Below, piece after piece: positions 30,651-38,932 of a stretch of 64,000 nucleotides of DNA (the first letter of the stretch is position 1; each line of letters begins with the position of its first letter). Below the pieces are notes generated by a model. It was given only the letters and a program-made list of their open reading frames with translations. It searched no databases and was not told the origin of the DNA. Position numbers and translations under genes: made by a program. This DNA is from Synergistaceae bacterium (GTDB lineage Bacteria > Synergistota > Synergistia > Synergistales > Aminithiophilaceae), in the NCBI GenBank assembly GCA_016756725.1, contig JAESII010000012.1, forward strand, positions 1 through 64,000, in the 5' to 3' direction.

Positions 30651-31637
30651 TCAGCTTTCGAGGAGGTAGTTGCGCAGGTCGTCGCCTTTTAGGCCTGCTC
30701 CGAGGGCGACGGCCAGGCGCAGACGGGCCTGAGGCGGTCTGTGTTCGCCTCCGTTGAGAACGCCGAACTCGAGGAGCCTGCGGGCACTTCCCTCGAAATT
30801 GTGCCGGCTGTCGACTGTCCCCTGAGAGCAGCGGGATGTGATGACGATGGCCACGTCGTTTTTGAGGATCGTCTTGATGTGAGGCAGCCAAGATGGCGGC
30901 ACGTTACCGAGGCCGAAGCCGGCCAGGACGAGGCCGTCCAGGGCGGTGCACTGAGCGAGGGCGCTCAGAAGGCGTTCCCCTCCGCCCAGCGTGGCCGTCA
31001 CGAGCTCCACTTCCCTCGCCGGGGTGACGGTGTTGCCGAAGGAGGTGGGACGTTTCGGCCGGCGCAGGACGACGACCTGATCCTGACGTATCTCGCCGAT
31101 GGGACCCCGTCCCGGCGAGGCGAAGGGGTCGCGGCGGTGGGGGATTTCCTCGCTCACTTCCGAGGCGGCGAAAAGCTGGTCCTGAAAGCAGACGAGGACG
31201 CCCATGCCCCAGGCCGATTCGGCTCGGACGGCCAGAAGGGACTGGTGGAGGTTGACGACGGCGTCGGAGCCGATCTGGTCGGAAGATCTCACGGCGCCGG
31301 TGAAGATCACGGGCTGAGGGTAGGCCCAAAGGAGGTCCGTCAGGTAGGCCATTTCGTCGAGAACGTCTGTCCCGCAGGTGACGACGATTCCCCGGACGCC
31401 GTCGACGACGAGTTTCTTCATGACTTCGACGAGGTCCGTCGTCATGCGGATGGAAAAGTGCGTGCTCGGCTGGTGGCTCCAGTCGACGATCTCAAGTTCC
31501 TCTCGGGTCTTTTCGGGAAGCCAGCGGGCAATCTCCTCGGCGTTCAGGCCCGGGGCATGCCCTTCCTGGTGCTCGCTGAAGGCCATGCCGATCGAGCCTC
31601 CGGCGACGACGAGAGCGATCTTGTCCCTTTGCGGCAT
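30651..31637 (-). CDS. L-asparaginase-like protein (type I/II fold)
   Basis: 328 aa. The overall pattern is asparaginase: an N-terminal GGSIGMAF where most have GGTI, a TCGTDVLDEMAYL segment with the second Thr-Asp pair, then FTGAVRSSDQIGSDAVVNL, and a C-terminal domain with GLVLAGFGLGN and SRCSQGTVD. The first catalytic Thr is replaced by Ser, and the usual Lys of the second triad (VTK before HT) is not obvious (EEIPHRRDPF). It may be an active variant, a glutamyl-tRNA or amidase-like relative, or altered in substrate. It is divergent from trkA. Confidence 0.82.
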   Translation of the reverse strand: MPQRDKIALVVAGGSIGMAFSEHQEGHAPGLNAEEIARWLPEKTREELEIVDWSHQPSTHFSIRMTTDLVEVMKKLVVDGVRGIVVTCGTDVLDEMAYLTDLLWAYPQPVIFTGAVRSSDQIGSDAVVNLHQSLLAVRAESAWGMGVLVCFQDQLFAASEVSEEIPHRRDPFASPGRGPIGEIRQDQVVVLRRPKRPTSFGNTVTPAREVELVTATLGGGERLLSALAQCTALDGLVLAGFGLGNVPPSWLPHIKTILKNDVAIVITSRCSQGTVDSRHNFEGSARRLLEFGVLNGGEHRPPQARLRLAVALGAGLKGDDLRNYLLES

Positions 31638-31657
31638 TGCGGTTTCACCTCCTCAGA

Positions 31658-31686
31658 TTGCCTCAGTCTACCACTGAAGCCATAAT
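31658..31686 (+). promoter_or_regulatory. Probable promoter of trkA-trkH
   Basis: TTGCCT (31658-31663), a 17-nt spacer, then CATAAT (31681-31686), 43 nt before the trkA start codon and within the divergent intergenic region. Confidence 0.5.
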
Positions 31687-31728
31687 GAGAGCCAGCGTCA
31701 CCAGACAACTCTTCAAGGAGGGCGGGCC

Positions 31729-33084
31729 ATGAGAATTGTCATCATCGGAGCCGGAGAGGTCGGAACGAGTCTTGCCGCCAGCCTTGTCCAGGACGGCCAC
31801 GACGTGGTCGTCGTCGAGCAGAATGAAGAGAAGGCCGCCAGGATCGAGAACGAGCTGGACGTCATGGCCGTCTGCGGCAACGGAGCCAGGCCGCAGGTGC
31901 TCGAAAAGGCGGGCATCGGTCGAGAGGCCGTCGACTTCCTCATCGCCTGCACTGACCGTGACGAGGTGAACATCCTCGCCTGCTGGATCGCGAGGAGGGC
32001 AGGTGTCGGTGCCGTCATCTCCCGAGCCCGCAGCCTGGAGTTCACCGACACGAAGGCCTGGGCCCGCGATCTGGGCATTCAGGCCATGATCTCACCGGAG
32101 CGCTCCGTGGCTCGTCAGATCGAGGAGCTCCTTTCCGTTTCCAGCGCTCTTGAGGCGGCCGAGCTGGCCGGAGGCCGGGCTGGCATCTATGCCTTCGCCG
32201 TTGCCGAACACTCTTCGCTGGCCAATATCCGCCTCCGAGACCTGACGGTGACCCATCCCGAGGTGAAGGCCATGGTCGTCTACATCAAGCGGGGCGACAA
32301 GGGGCTCATCCCTTCGGGGAATGACACCCTTCTCGTGGGGGACATCTGTTACGTCGTCTCCCTGAGAGAGCAGGTCTGGCGCCTCGAGGAGCTCTTTCAG
32401 CTGCGCAAGAGCCGATCGCTGCAACGGGTCATCCTTGCCGGCGGTGGCAAGTCGGGTTTTCAGGTTGCCCGGCTCCTCGAGGAGCGCGGCGTTGATGTCC
32501 GCCTCATCGAGCAGGATTTTGCCAAGTGTGAGCGTCTCTCCCGGGAGCTGACGAAGACCCTCGTCCTCCACGGCGACGCTGCCGACGCCTCCCTCCTGCG
32601 TTCCGAAGGGATCGATCTGTCCGACGGCTTCGTGGCCACCACGGCCGCCGACGAGGTCAACATTCTCCTGGCCGTCCTGGCCAAGGCCATGGGAGCCAAG
32701 AAGAGCGTCGCCCTCGTGCGCCGCAAGACCTTCCGCAACCTGGACCGCTACGTTTCCGTCGATGCCATGATCGACCCCACCGAGGCTCTTACCTCGGTCA
32801 TCCTGCGCTATGTGCGCTATCCTGGCGTCGAGGGGGCCTTCTCCCTCTTCGACAAGATCGGCGCCGAGACGCTGGAAGTGCAGATTCCTTCGGACAGCCC
32901 GGCGGCAGGCCGAAAGGTGATGGCCCTCGGCTGGGGACCGGGGACGTTGATGGCCCTCGTCATCCGGGGCCATGACGTCTTTGTCCCCCGGGGCGACTCT
33001 CTCCTCGCCGCCGGGGATCGGGTGCTGCTCTTCTCCACGCCGGAGCGGTTGCGGCGGGCCGTGGAACTCCTGGGAATCCGCTGA
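31729..33084 (+). CDS. trkA: Potassium uptake regulatory subunit TrkA
   Basis: 451 aa with two tandem RCK units, each with a Rossmann NAD-binding motif: GAGEVGTSLAASL at about residues 7-19 and GGGKSGFQVARLL at about 239-251. Each is followed by a RCK-C domain (QIEELLSVSS.. and the C-terminal TSVILRYVRYPG..). TrkA binds NAD(H)/ATP and gates the TrkH channel at the inner face of the membrane. trkH begins 2 nt after its stop, so the two form an operon. An AGGAGGGCGGGCC ribosome binding site precedes the ATG. Confidence 0.95.
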   Translation: MRIVIIGAGEVGTSLAASLVQDGHDVVVVEQNEEKAARIENELDVMAVCGNGARPQVLEKAGIGREAVDFLIACTDRDEVNILACWIARRAGVGAVISRARSLEFTDTKAWARDLGIQAMISPERSVARQIEELLSVSSALEAAELAGGRAGIYAFAVAEHSSLANIRLRDLTVTHPEVKAMVVYIKRGDKGLIPSGNDTLLVGDICYVVSLREQVWRLEELFQLRKSRSLQRVILAGGGKSGFQVARLLEERGVDVRLIEQDFAKCERLSRELTKTLVLHGDAADASLLRSEGIDLSDGFVATTAADEVNILLAVLAKAMGAKKSVALVRRKTFRNLDRYVSVDAMIDPTEALTSVILRYVRYPGVEGAFSLFDKIGAETLEVQIPSDSPAAGRKVMALGWGPGTLMALVIRGHDVFVPRGDSLLAAGDRVLLFSTPERLRRAVELLGIR

Positions 33085-33086
33085 CG

Positions 33087-34538
33087 ATGCGCCTGGCCAT
33101 CGTCGCTAGGGTTCTCGCCCTTGTCGGAGCCGTCGTCTCCCTCTCCATGGGCTGGGCCCTCCTCTGGGCCCTGGCCGACGGGTCATCGGACCGATGGCCC
33201 CTTCTCCTGTCCCTTCTTGCCGGTCTTCTCCTCTCAGCGGTCCTCTTTTTCGCCGGACGGAAGAGTTCGGCCCGCGACCTCGGTGCCCGTGAGGCCTTCG
33301 CCGTCGTCACTTTCTCCTGGGTCGTGGCCTCCCTCGTCGGCGGCCTCCCCTTCTGGATCTCCGGAGCTCTGCCGGGGCTGACCGACTCCTTTTTCGAGGC
33401 CATGTCCGGCTTTTCCACGACGGGAGCCTCCGTGTTGACCGACATCGAGTCCCTGCCTCGGGGGCTGCTCTTCTGGCGGAGCCTGACCCACTGGCTCGGC
33501 GGTATGGGAATCATCGTCCTCAGCCTGGCCGTCCTGCCCTTCCTCGGCGTCGGTGGGATGGAGCTCTACCGTGCCGAGGTTCCCGGCCCGATGCAGGAAA
33601 AGCTGACTCCCCGGGTCCAGCAGACGGCCCTCCTCCTCTGGGGTGTCTACCTCCTCTTCTCGGGGCTGGAGACGGTGGCCCTCCTTTTCGGAGGTCTCGA
33701 TCTCTTCGAAGCCCTGACGCACACCTTCGGGACCATGGCGACGGGCGGTTTTTCGACCCTCAACGGCAGTGTGGGCCAGTACGGCAGCGCCTATGTCGAC
33801 GGCGTCATCACCCTCTTCATGTTCCTCGCCGGCGCCAACTTCGTCCTTCACTACCGTCTGCTCCGGGGCAACCGGTCGGCCTGGTGGGAGGACGGGGAGT
33901 TCCGCTTCTACCTGGGGCTGACGATCCTGGCCGTGATGACCGTCACGGCCGTCCTTCTCTGCAAGGGGAGCTACGGTTCCGTCGGCGAGGCCCTGCGCTA
34001 CGCCTCCTTCCAGGTCGTCAGCATCGTCACGACGACTGGTTTCGTCACCGCCGACTACGAGCTCTGGCCCGCCTACGGGCAGGTCGTCCTCTTCTTTCTC
34101 ATGTTCGTCGGCGGCTGTGGCGGCTCCACAGGAGGAGGCATCAAGAACATCCGCATCATGATCGTCCTCCGTCAGGTCCGCCTCGAGTTCCACCGCCTCC
34201 TTCACCCTCAGGCCGTCATCCCCCTTCGCGTCGGAGGGGCCGTCCTGGAGCGGGGCGTCGTCTCCGCCGTCTCGGCCTTCGTCGTGACCTACCTGGGACT
34301 GTTCGTCTTCTTCTCTCTTGTCATGGCGGCCCTGGGGCTGGACGTCCTGACGGCGTTGGCGGCCGTGGCGGCCACCCTCGGCAATATCGGTCCCGGCCTC
34401 GGCTTGGTGGGACCGACGGACAACTACGCTTTCCTTCCCCCTCTGGCCAAATGGGTTCTCTCCTTCTGCATGCTTCTCGGGCGGCTCGAACTTTTCACCG
34501 TCCTTCTTCTGCTTCTGCCCGGGACGTGGCGCCGTTGA
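33087..34538 (+). CDS. trkH: Potassium transporter TrkH
   Basis: 483 aa, about ten hydrophobic segments. It carries the repeated P-loop selectivity regions of the Trk/Ktr/HKT superfamily: FSTTGASVLT, TFGTMATGGFSTLN, SIVTTTGFVTADY and the C-terminal ATLGNIGPGLG, plus GGCGGSTGGGIK. It forms the potassium-conducting pore with TrkA as regulator. Its ATG is 2 nt after the trkA stop. The operon seems to end here, since cheV has its own promoter. Confidence 0.95.
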   Translation: MRLAIVARVLALVGAVVSLSMGWALLWALADGSSDRWPLLLSLLAGLLLSAVLFFAGRKSSARDLGAREAFAVVTFSWVVASLVGGLPFWISGALPGLTDSFFEAMSGFSTTGASVLTDIESLPRGLLFWRSLTHWLGGMGIIVLSLAVLPFLGVGGMELYRAEVPGPMQEKLTPRVQQTALLLWGVYLLFSGLETVALLFGGLDLFEALTHTFGTMATGGFSTLNGSVGQYGSAYVDGVITLFMFLAGANFVLHYRLLRGNRSAWWEDGEFRFYLGLTILAVMTVTAVLLCKGSYGSVGEALRYASFQVVSIVTTTGFVTADYELWPAYGQVVLFFLMFVGGCGGSTGGGIKNIRIMIVLRQVRLEFHRLLHPQAVIPLRVGGAVLERGVVSAVSAFVVTYLGLFVFFSLVMAALGLDVLTALAAVAATLGNIGPGLGLVGPTDNYAFLPPLAKWVLSFCMLLGRLELFTVLLLLLPGTWRR

Positions 34539-34544
34539 AAACCG

Positions 34545-34573
34545 TTGAGACTCGGCGACCTTTGCCCTATAGT
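34545..34573 (+). promoter_or_regulatory. Sigma-70 type promoter of cheV
   Basis: TTGAGA (34545-34550), a 17-nt spacer, then TATAGT (34568-34573), 44 nt before the start codon. Confidence 0.68.
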
Positions 34574-34616
34574 TAAGAGAGATTCCGAAGACAGGACTCT
34601 TTTTGGAGGGATTACG

Positions 34617-35543
34617 ATGAAAAGCGATAAGATCCTCACCGAGGTGGGAACAAACGAATGGCAGGTCGTCGTCTTCCTGCTTGGCGACCAGGCCTTCGCC
34701 ATCAACGTCGATAAAACCCGGGAGATCCTGCGCTGGACGGGGGTTCGCCCCGTGCCTCAGAGCCATCCGGCCATGCTGGGAATCACCACCGTCCGCGGTG
34801 AGGTCATCCCTCTCATCGATCTGAGGACCTACCTGGGGATCGCCTCCGAACGGGACAGGGAACAGGACAAGGTCATCGTCGCCGAGTTCAACAAGATGAA
34901 GCTGGGCTTCGTCGTCGACGGTGTCGAGCGCATCTACCGCATCAGCTCCGAGGAGCTCGATTCGACCCTGTCCGGTTCCTTCCTCGGCGATGATGCCCTC
35001 TACGTGATCAAGCGCGAAGGGCGGAACATCCTCCTGCTCGACTACGAGCGCATCGTTCAGATCGTTAACCCCAAGATCGCCGAGGCCTACCACCTCGATC
35101 CCAAGAAAAGGCGCACCCAAGCGGTGCCCGAAGGCCTGGGTGATCCCAATTCCTACAAGATCCTCGTCGCCGAGGATTCGCCCCTGATCCGCAAGCTCAT
35201 CCAGGACGCCCTCGACGTGGGCGGCTTTCACAACGTCGAGCTCGTCAGTCACGGCAAGGCCGCCTGGGACCGTCTCGTCGATCCCGACGAGCGTTTCGAC
35301 CTCCTCATCACCGACATCGAAATGCCCAAGATGGACGGCCTCACTCTGACCCGGCGGCTTCGGGAAGATGACCGGTTCACCCCGATGAAGATCATTGTCT
35401 ACTCGTCGATCATGGCCGAAGACATCCGGCGGAAGGCGGCCAGCGTCGGGGCGGACCTGCAGATCACCAAGCCCGAGATCGGCTCCCTCGTCGACCAGGT
35501 CTGCAGCCTCCTCTGCGACGGCAGGGCATCGGGCCAGCGGTGA
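34617..35543 (+). CDS. cheV: Chemotaxis coupling protein CheV
   Basis: 308 aa from ATG 34617 (GGAGGG 7 nt upstream). A CheW domain at about residues 14-165 (WQVVVFLLGDQAFAINVDKTREIL, GVRPVPQSHPAMLGITTVRG, VIPLIDLRTYL) is joined to a receiver domain at about 180-300, with the acidic pocket VAEDS, phospho-Asp in ITDIEMPKMDG, Thr/Ser of IVYSS and Lys of QITKPEIG. CheV links chemoreceptors to CheA and adapts the signal by phosphorylation. The next gene's GTG overlaps its stop by 4 bases. No flagellar genes are in the window. Confidence 0.94.
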   Translation: MKSDKILTEVGTNEWQVVVFLLGDQAFAINVDKTREILRWTGVRPVPQSHPAMLGITTVRGEVIPLIDLRTYLGIASERDREQDKVIVAEFNKMKLGFVVDGVERIYRISSEELDSTLSGSFLGDDALYVIKREGRNILLLDYERIVQIVNPKIAEAYHLDPKKRRTQAVPEGLGDPNSYKILVAEDSPLIRKLIQDALDVGGFHNVELVSHGKAAWDRLVDPDERFDLLITDIEMPKMDGLTLTRRLREDDRFTPMKIIVYSSIMAEDIRRKAASVGADLQITKPEIGSLVDQVCSLLCDGRASGQR

Positions 35544-36193
35544 CGTTGCTTCCCTACTGGGATCGCCATGTCGACCTCGACATGGATGCCTGGGCGCCTT
35601 ACGGGCTCGATTTCTCTCCCGTTTCCGTCAACGGCCTCCACAGCGAGGCACTCAAACGGATCGCCGCCGGCGCCTTCGGGATCGACAGCGAGTTCCTCTG
35701 CCTCAGAAGCCTCAAAAGCGGCCAGGTCGGTCCTCTCATGAGGGGAGCTCTTCTCGATCCGGGACGGGCCGGTCTGGACTTGGGGTTTCTCATGGTCTTC
35801 GGCTATTCCAAGGCCATGGAGGCCCTGGCTCACCTCGTCGCCCAGGCCTCGCGGAGCCTCAAGGCGGGGCTGACCCTCTGTGGATTCTGGGACCGGGCGA
35901 TTCTCGTCGACGAAAGCAAGGTCATCGCCCTGGCCAGCGAAAACCCCCTCTTCGATGAGGAGGCCTTTTTCAGCCATTTCGGCGACGTCCTCGACAAAGC
36001 CGCCGAAGGGGCGTCGGATGCGGCCTTCTTCGCCGAGCGCTTCGGCTATCGCCGCTTCGGCATCGCCTATGACACGGACGACGTGACCGATCTGCGCATC
36101 GTCTCCGCCCTCTACGACTTCGAGTTCGACGAGACGCGCCGCATCGTCGGCCCCGTCCCGGAGCTGACCCTCCCGCCCCTCATCGGTCTCTGA
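35540..36193 (+). CDS. Unknown protein coupled to cheV (217 aa)
   Basis: It starts at GTG 35540, overlapping the cheV stop by 4 bases, which implies translational coupling. The protein is soluble, with acidic and aromatic residues spread evenly and a DFEFDETRRI segment near the end. I recognise no domain. The pairing with cheV suggests a role in chemotaxis signalling or motility control, but this is only context. Its 3' end overlaps the 3' end of the opposite thioredoxin-like gene by 14 bases. Confidence 0.7.
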   Translation: MTLLPYWDRHVDLDMDAWAPYGLDFSPVSVNGLHSEALKRIAAGAFGIDSEFLCLRSLKSGQVGPLMRGALLDPGRAGLDLGFLMVFGYSKAMEALAHLVAQASRSLKAGLTLCGFWDRAILVDESKVIALASENPLFDEEAFFSHFGDVLDKAAEGASDAAFFAERFGYRRFGIAYDTDDVTDLRIVSALYDFEFDETRRIVGPVPELTLPPLIGL

Positions 36194-36638
36194 AGAAGGC
36201 GAAAAGCTCTCTCCAGCCCTGTCCCGTTCTCCAGGTCACCACGTCGAGCCCCCCGGGCCTTCCGAAGAGGCAGCGGCGGGGCTTGCCATCTTCCTCGGTG
36301 ACGAGAACCGTCGGCAGCGTCAGGGCCTCAGGATCTGCTGCGAGAGCTTCCAGCGTGGGCGCCCATTTTTTGTGGCTGTGGATGCGCAGAGGGGTGGAAT
36401 CCTGACGGCAGATCAGGTCAAGGAGAGGGATCAAGATCTGACAGTCGGGGCAGGCCGTTTTGCAGAAACAGTGCAGGACGGTCCCTGCTTCCGGGCGGGG
36501 ACGCTGAACCATGAGCCCCGCCGTGCCGCGAAAAAGGTCCTCCATGGCGCGGTAGGATTCGAGATAGCGGCTGGGGCATCGTCGGTAGAACGCTTCGACC
36601 GTCAATCCTTCTGCTGCCCAGGGGGCTTTTGTCGACAC
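36180..36638 (-). CDS. Thioredoxin-like protein with CPDC motif
   Basis: About 152 aa if started at GTG 36638 (GAGGAG about 11 nt upstream). ATG 36698 would give 172 aa but has a weak ribosome binding site and would place the gene only 28 nt from the divergent dCMP deaminase start. A redox-like CPDC sits after a beta strand (TVLHCFCKTACPDCQILIPL), with LPTVLVTEEDG near the expected cis-Pro position. The fold suggests a small thioredoxin relative. No signal peptide is evident, so it is probably cytoplasmic. The function is unknown. Confidence 0.68.
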   Translation of the reverse strand: MSTKAPWAAEGLTVEAFYRRCPSRYLESYRAMEDLFRGTAGLMVQRPRPEAGTVLHCFCKTACPDCQILIPLLDLICRQDSTPLRIHSHKKWAPTLEALAADPEALTLPTVLVTEEDGKPRRCLFGRPGGLDVVTWRTGQGWRELFAFFRDR

Positions 36639-36726
36639 GGGACCTTCAACTCCTCTCAAAGCGAAGACGACAGAGGGACACCGACAGTCCTCAGCCATTC
36701 TAGCAGCCCTAAAGGAGTGAATCACC

Positions 36727-37215
36727 ATGGCTTCCAGACCCGATTGGGACAGCTATTTCCTGACCATCGCCTCCGTCGTGGCGACGCGGAGCACCTGTCT
36801 GAGGCGCCGCGTCGGTGCCGTCATCGTCAGGGACCGTCAGATCGTCAGCACCGGCTACAACGGGGCTCCCAAGGGGACGCCCCACTGCGAGGAGGTGGGC
36901 TGCCTGAGGGCCAGGCTCTCCGTCCCTTCCGGGGAGCGGCACGAGATCTGCCGCGGGTCCCACGCCGAAATCAATGCCATCGCCCAGGCCGCCGCCGTCG
37001 GCTCCTCAACGGCGGGAGGCACGATCTACTGCACCCATGAGCCCTGCGTCTTCTGCACCAAGGCCATCATCAACGCCGCCATCGAGCGGATCGTCTTCAT
37101 CCATCCCTATCCCGACGAGCTGGCACGGCGTCTGCGGGAGGAATCGGGCATCGCCGTCGCCCAGCTCCCCGAGTCGGTCCTCTTCAAAGAGGATGACTGC
37201 ATCGCCCAACCCTGA
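36727..37215 (+). CDS. comEB: Deoxycytidylate deaminase
   Basis: 162 aa. The cytidine/dCMP deaminase zinc site is complete: HAE in SHAEINAIAQA and PCVFC. The N-terminal STGYNGAPKGTPHCEEVGC segment, which includes an additional metal-binding Cys/His group, is typical of dCMP deaminases. It converts dCMP to dUMP for thymidylate synthesis. AAGGAGTG lies 7 nt upstream of the ATG. The HD-domain gene follows 27 nt later. Confidence 0.93.
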   Translation: MASRPDWDSYFLTIASVVATRSTCLRRRVGAVIVRDRQIVSTGYNGAPKGTPHCEEVGCLRARLSVPSGERHEICRGSHAEINAIAQAAAVGSSTAGGTIYCTHEPCVFCTKAIINAAIERIVFIHPYPDELARRLREESGIAVAQLPESVLFKEDDCIAQP

Positions 37216-37242
37216 AGCTCTTTTTTTGAAGGAGGTTTCCCC

Positions 37243-37818
37243 ATGACCCTGACCCGCGAACAAGCCCTGGAGCTCCTGGCCTGCCACAACGACGACGAAG
37301 GCCATATCCGTCACGGCCTGGCTGTCGAGGCCGCCATGCGCCATTTCGCCTCCCTCTACGGCGGTGACGCCGACGACTGGGGCCTGGCCGGCCTGCTCCA
37401 CGATCTCGACTGGGAGAAGACCGAGTCCGATCCCGCTTCCCACGGAACCCTTTCGGCGGCGATCCTCGACGAGGCCGGAGCCCCGGCCTGGCTCTCCCGG
37501 GCAGTGAAGGCCCACGCCGCCGACATGAGCGGCGTCCAGCCCGAGACGGACCTGGAAAAGGTCCTGTTCACCGTCGACGAAATGACGGGTTTTGTCACCG
37601 CCGTCGCCCTCGTCCGGCCCGGCAAGTCCCTTCAGGATCTGACCGTCAAGTCGGTCAAGAAGAAGTGGAAGGACAAGGCCTTCGCCCGCGGCGTCGATCG
37701 CGCCATCGTCGCCCGCGGCGCCGAGATGCTCGGCAAGCCCCTGGAGTGGGTCATGGAGGAGACCATCGAGGCCCTCCGTCCCGTCGAGAGAGAGATCGGC
37801 CTCGGCGAAGGCGACTGA
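37243..37818 (+). CDS. HD-domain hydrolase
   Basis: 191 aa. The HD superfamily pattern is present: HIRHGLAVEAAMRHFA, then GLLHDLDWEK (the HD pair), then a downstream His in VKAHA and an Asp in FTVDEMTGF. Such proteins are metal-dependent phosphohydrolases, often acting on nucleotides; the adjacent dCMP deaminase hints at nucleotide metabolism, but this is inference. AAGGAGG precedes the ATG at good spacing. The Mre11 gene starts 7 nt after its stop. Confidence 0.88.
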   Translation: MTLTREQALELLACHNDDEGHIRHGLAVEAAMRHFASLYGGDADDWGLAGLLHDLDWEKTESDPASHGTLSAAILDEAGAPAWLSRAVKAHAADMSGVQPETDLEKVLFTVDEMTGFVTAVALVRPGKSLQDLTVKSVKKKWKDKAFARGVDRAIVARGAEMLGKPLEWVMEETIEALRPVEREIGLGEGD

Positions 37819-37825
37819 AGAGGCC

Positions 37826-38932
37826 GTGCGGCTTCTCCTGAGCGGTGACTGGCACGTCGGTGCCACGACCTGGGGCGCCGACCGCAGCGACGAGATCGAA
37901 GGGGCTCTGGAGGCCGTCGTCTCCGAGGCCGCCCGTCGTGGACCGGAGGCCGTCCTGCTTTTGGGCGATCTTTTCGACCGCTTCCGCTATCCCGGTGACG
38001 GCCCCGTCCATCTCGTCGCCTCGACGCTGCGCCGTCTCCTCGATCTGTCCCAGTCACCCCATGTCGTCCTCCTCAGGGGCAATCACGACTGGTCGGGCGT
38101 CAAGGTCTGGGAGGTGCTGAGCGGCGAGGAGCGTCTCCACGTCGTCGACAGTCCCGGTCTGGTCGAAATCGGTGACGCCCAGTTTCTCTGTCTGCCCTAT
38201 CTCAGGCCCCATCAGGTCCCTCCGGGAGGGCTGGAGGAGCTTCTTTCTCCTCACATTGCCCGCTTCAGGGAGGGACTCTGGCATTTTCTCCTGGCCCATC
38301 AGGCCCTGGAGGGTACCGTTCCCGGCCTTCGGGAAGTGACCGTTCCGCCCGTTCTTTTCAGGGAGGCCTGCCATGCCCTCTTCTGCGGCCACATCCACCG
38401 CCACGGCCAGGTCTTTGACGATCCGCCCGCCTTCTATGTCGGCGCCCCTTACCGCGTCGACTTCTCCCAGGAGGGCGGCGAGGTGGGGCTTCTCTGGGTC
38501 GACGAGGGAATGGTCCAGTCCGTCCCCCTCCAGGCCCGGGAGCTGACCACTCTTGCCTACGCCGACGAGGAGATCGCCCTGGCGACCCTCGAGGAGGACC
38601 TGTCCCGCCAGAACGGGGCCTGGATCCGTGTCGCCCTCGATCGGGCCTCCCTCTCTCGGGCGAAACTGCTGGAGCGTTTCCGCGACCTCCCGGGAGGGGG
38701 GGCGATCGTCCAGCTTCGCCTCGGCGCGGCCGAGGAGCTTGTCCTCCACGACGACGGCGATCCCCTCGTCGTGGAGGAACTCTGGAGCCGTTTCGTCGAA
38801 AGTGAAGAGAGCGAGGGGCCCCGGAGGGAGATGCTCATCGCCGCCGGCCGCGCCCTGCTGGAGGGGCGGGATCCCGCCGAGGTCTGGCAGCTCCTCCTGA
38901 ACCGCCATCTTCCGGCCGGTGAAGGCCCGTGA
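37826..38932 (+). CDS. Mre11/SbcD-type DNA nuclease
   Basis: 368 aa from GTG 37826. The five metallophosphoesterase motifs of Mre11 are present: SGDWHVG (residues 6-12), LLLGDLFDRF, LLRGNHDW, LLAHQAL and CGHIHRHG. A C-terminal capping and Rad50-binding region follows. It is a Mn-dependent exo/endonuclease that processes DNA ends with Rad50. It is the first gene of a four-gene overlapping operon with Rad50, HerA and NurA. Its stop overlaps the Rad50 start by 4 bases. The length matches archaeal and bacterial Mre11/SbcD. Confidence 0.93.
   Translation: MRLLLSGDWHVGATTWGADRSDEIEGALEAVVSEAARRGPEAVLLLGDLFDRFRYPGDGPVHLVASTLRRLLDLSQSPHVVLLRGNHDWSGVKVWEVLSGEERLHVVDSPGLVEIGDAQFLCLPYLRPHQVPPGGLEELLSPHIARFREGLWHFLLAHQALEGTVPGLREVTVPPVLFREACHALFCGHIHRHGQVFDDPPAFYVGAPYRVDFSQEGGEVGLLWVDEGMVQSVPLQARELTTLAYADEEIALATLEEDLSRQNGAWIRVALDRASLSRAKLLERFRDLPGGGAIVQLRLGAAEELVLHDDGDPLVVEELWSRFVESEESEGPRREMLIAAGRALLEGRDPAEVWQLLLNRHLPAGEGP

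Noticed and set aside
33234-35252. Minus-strand open frame of 672 codons opposite trkH and cheV
   Set aside because: Both plus-strand genes are certain. The antisense frame crosses two genes and a promoter, and reads as Glu/Asp/Gly-rich shadow.
36180-36728. ATG at 36728 as start of the thioredoxin-like gene
   Set aside because: It lies on top of the start of the divergent dCMP deaminase gene and has no ribosome binding site.
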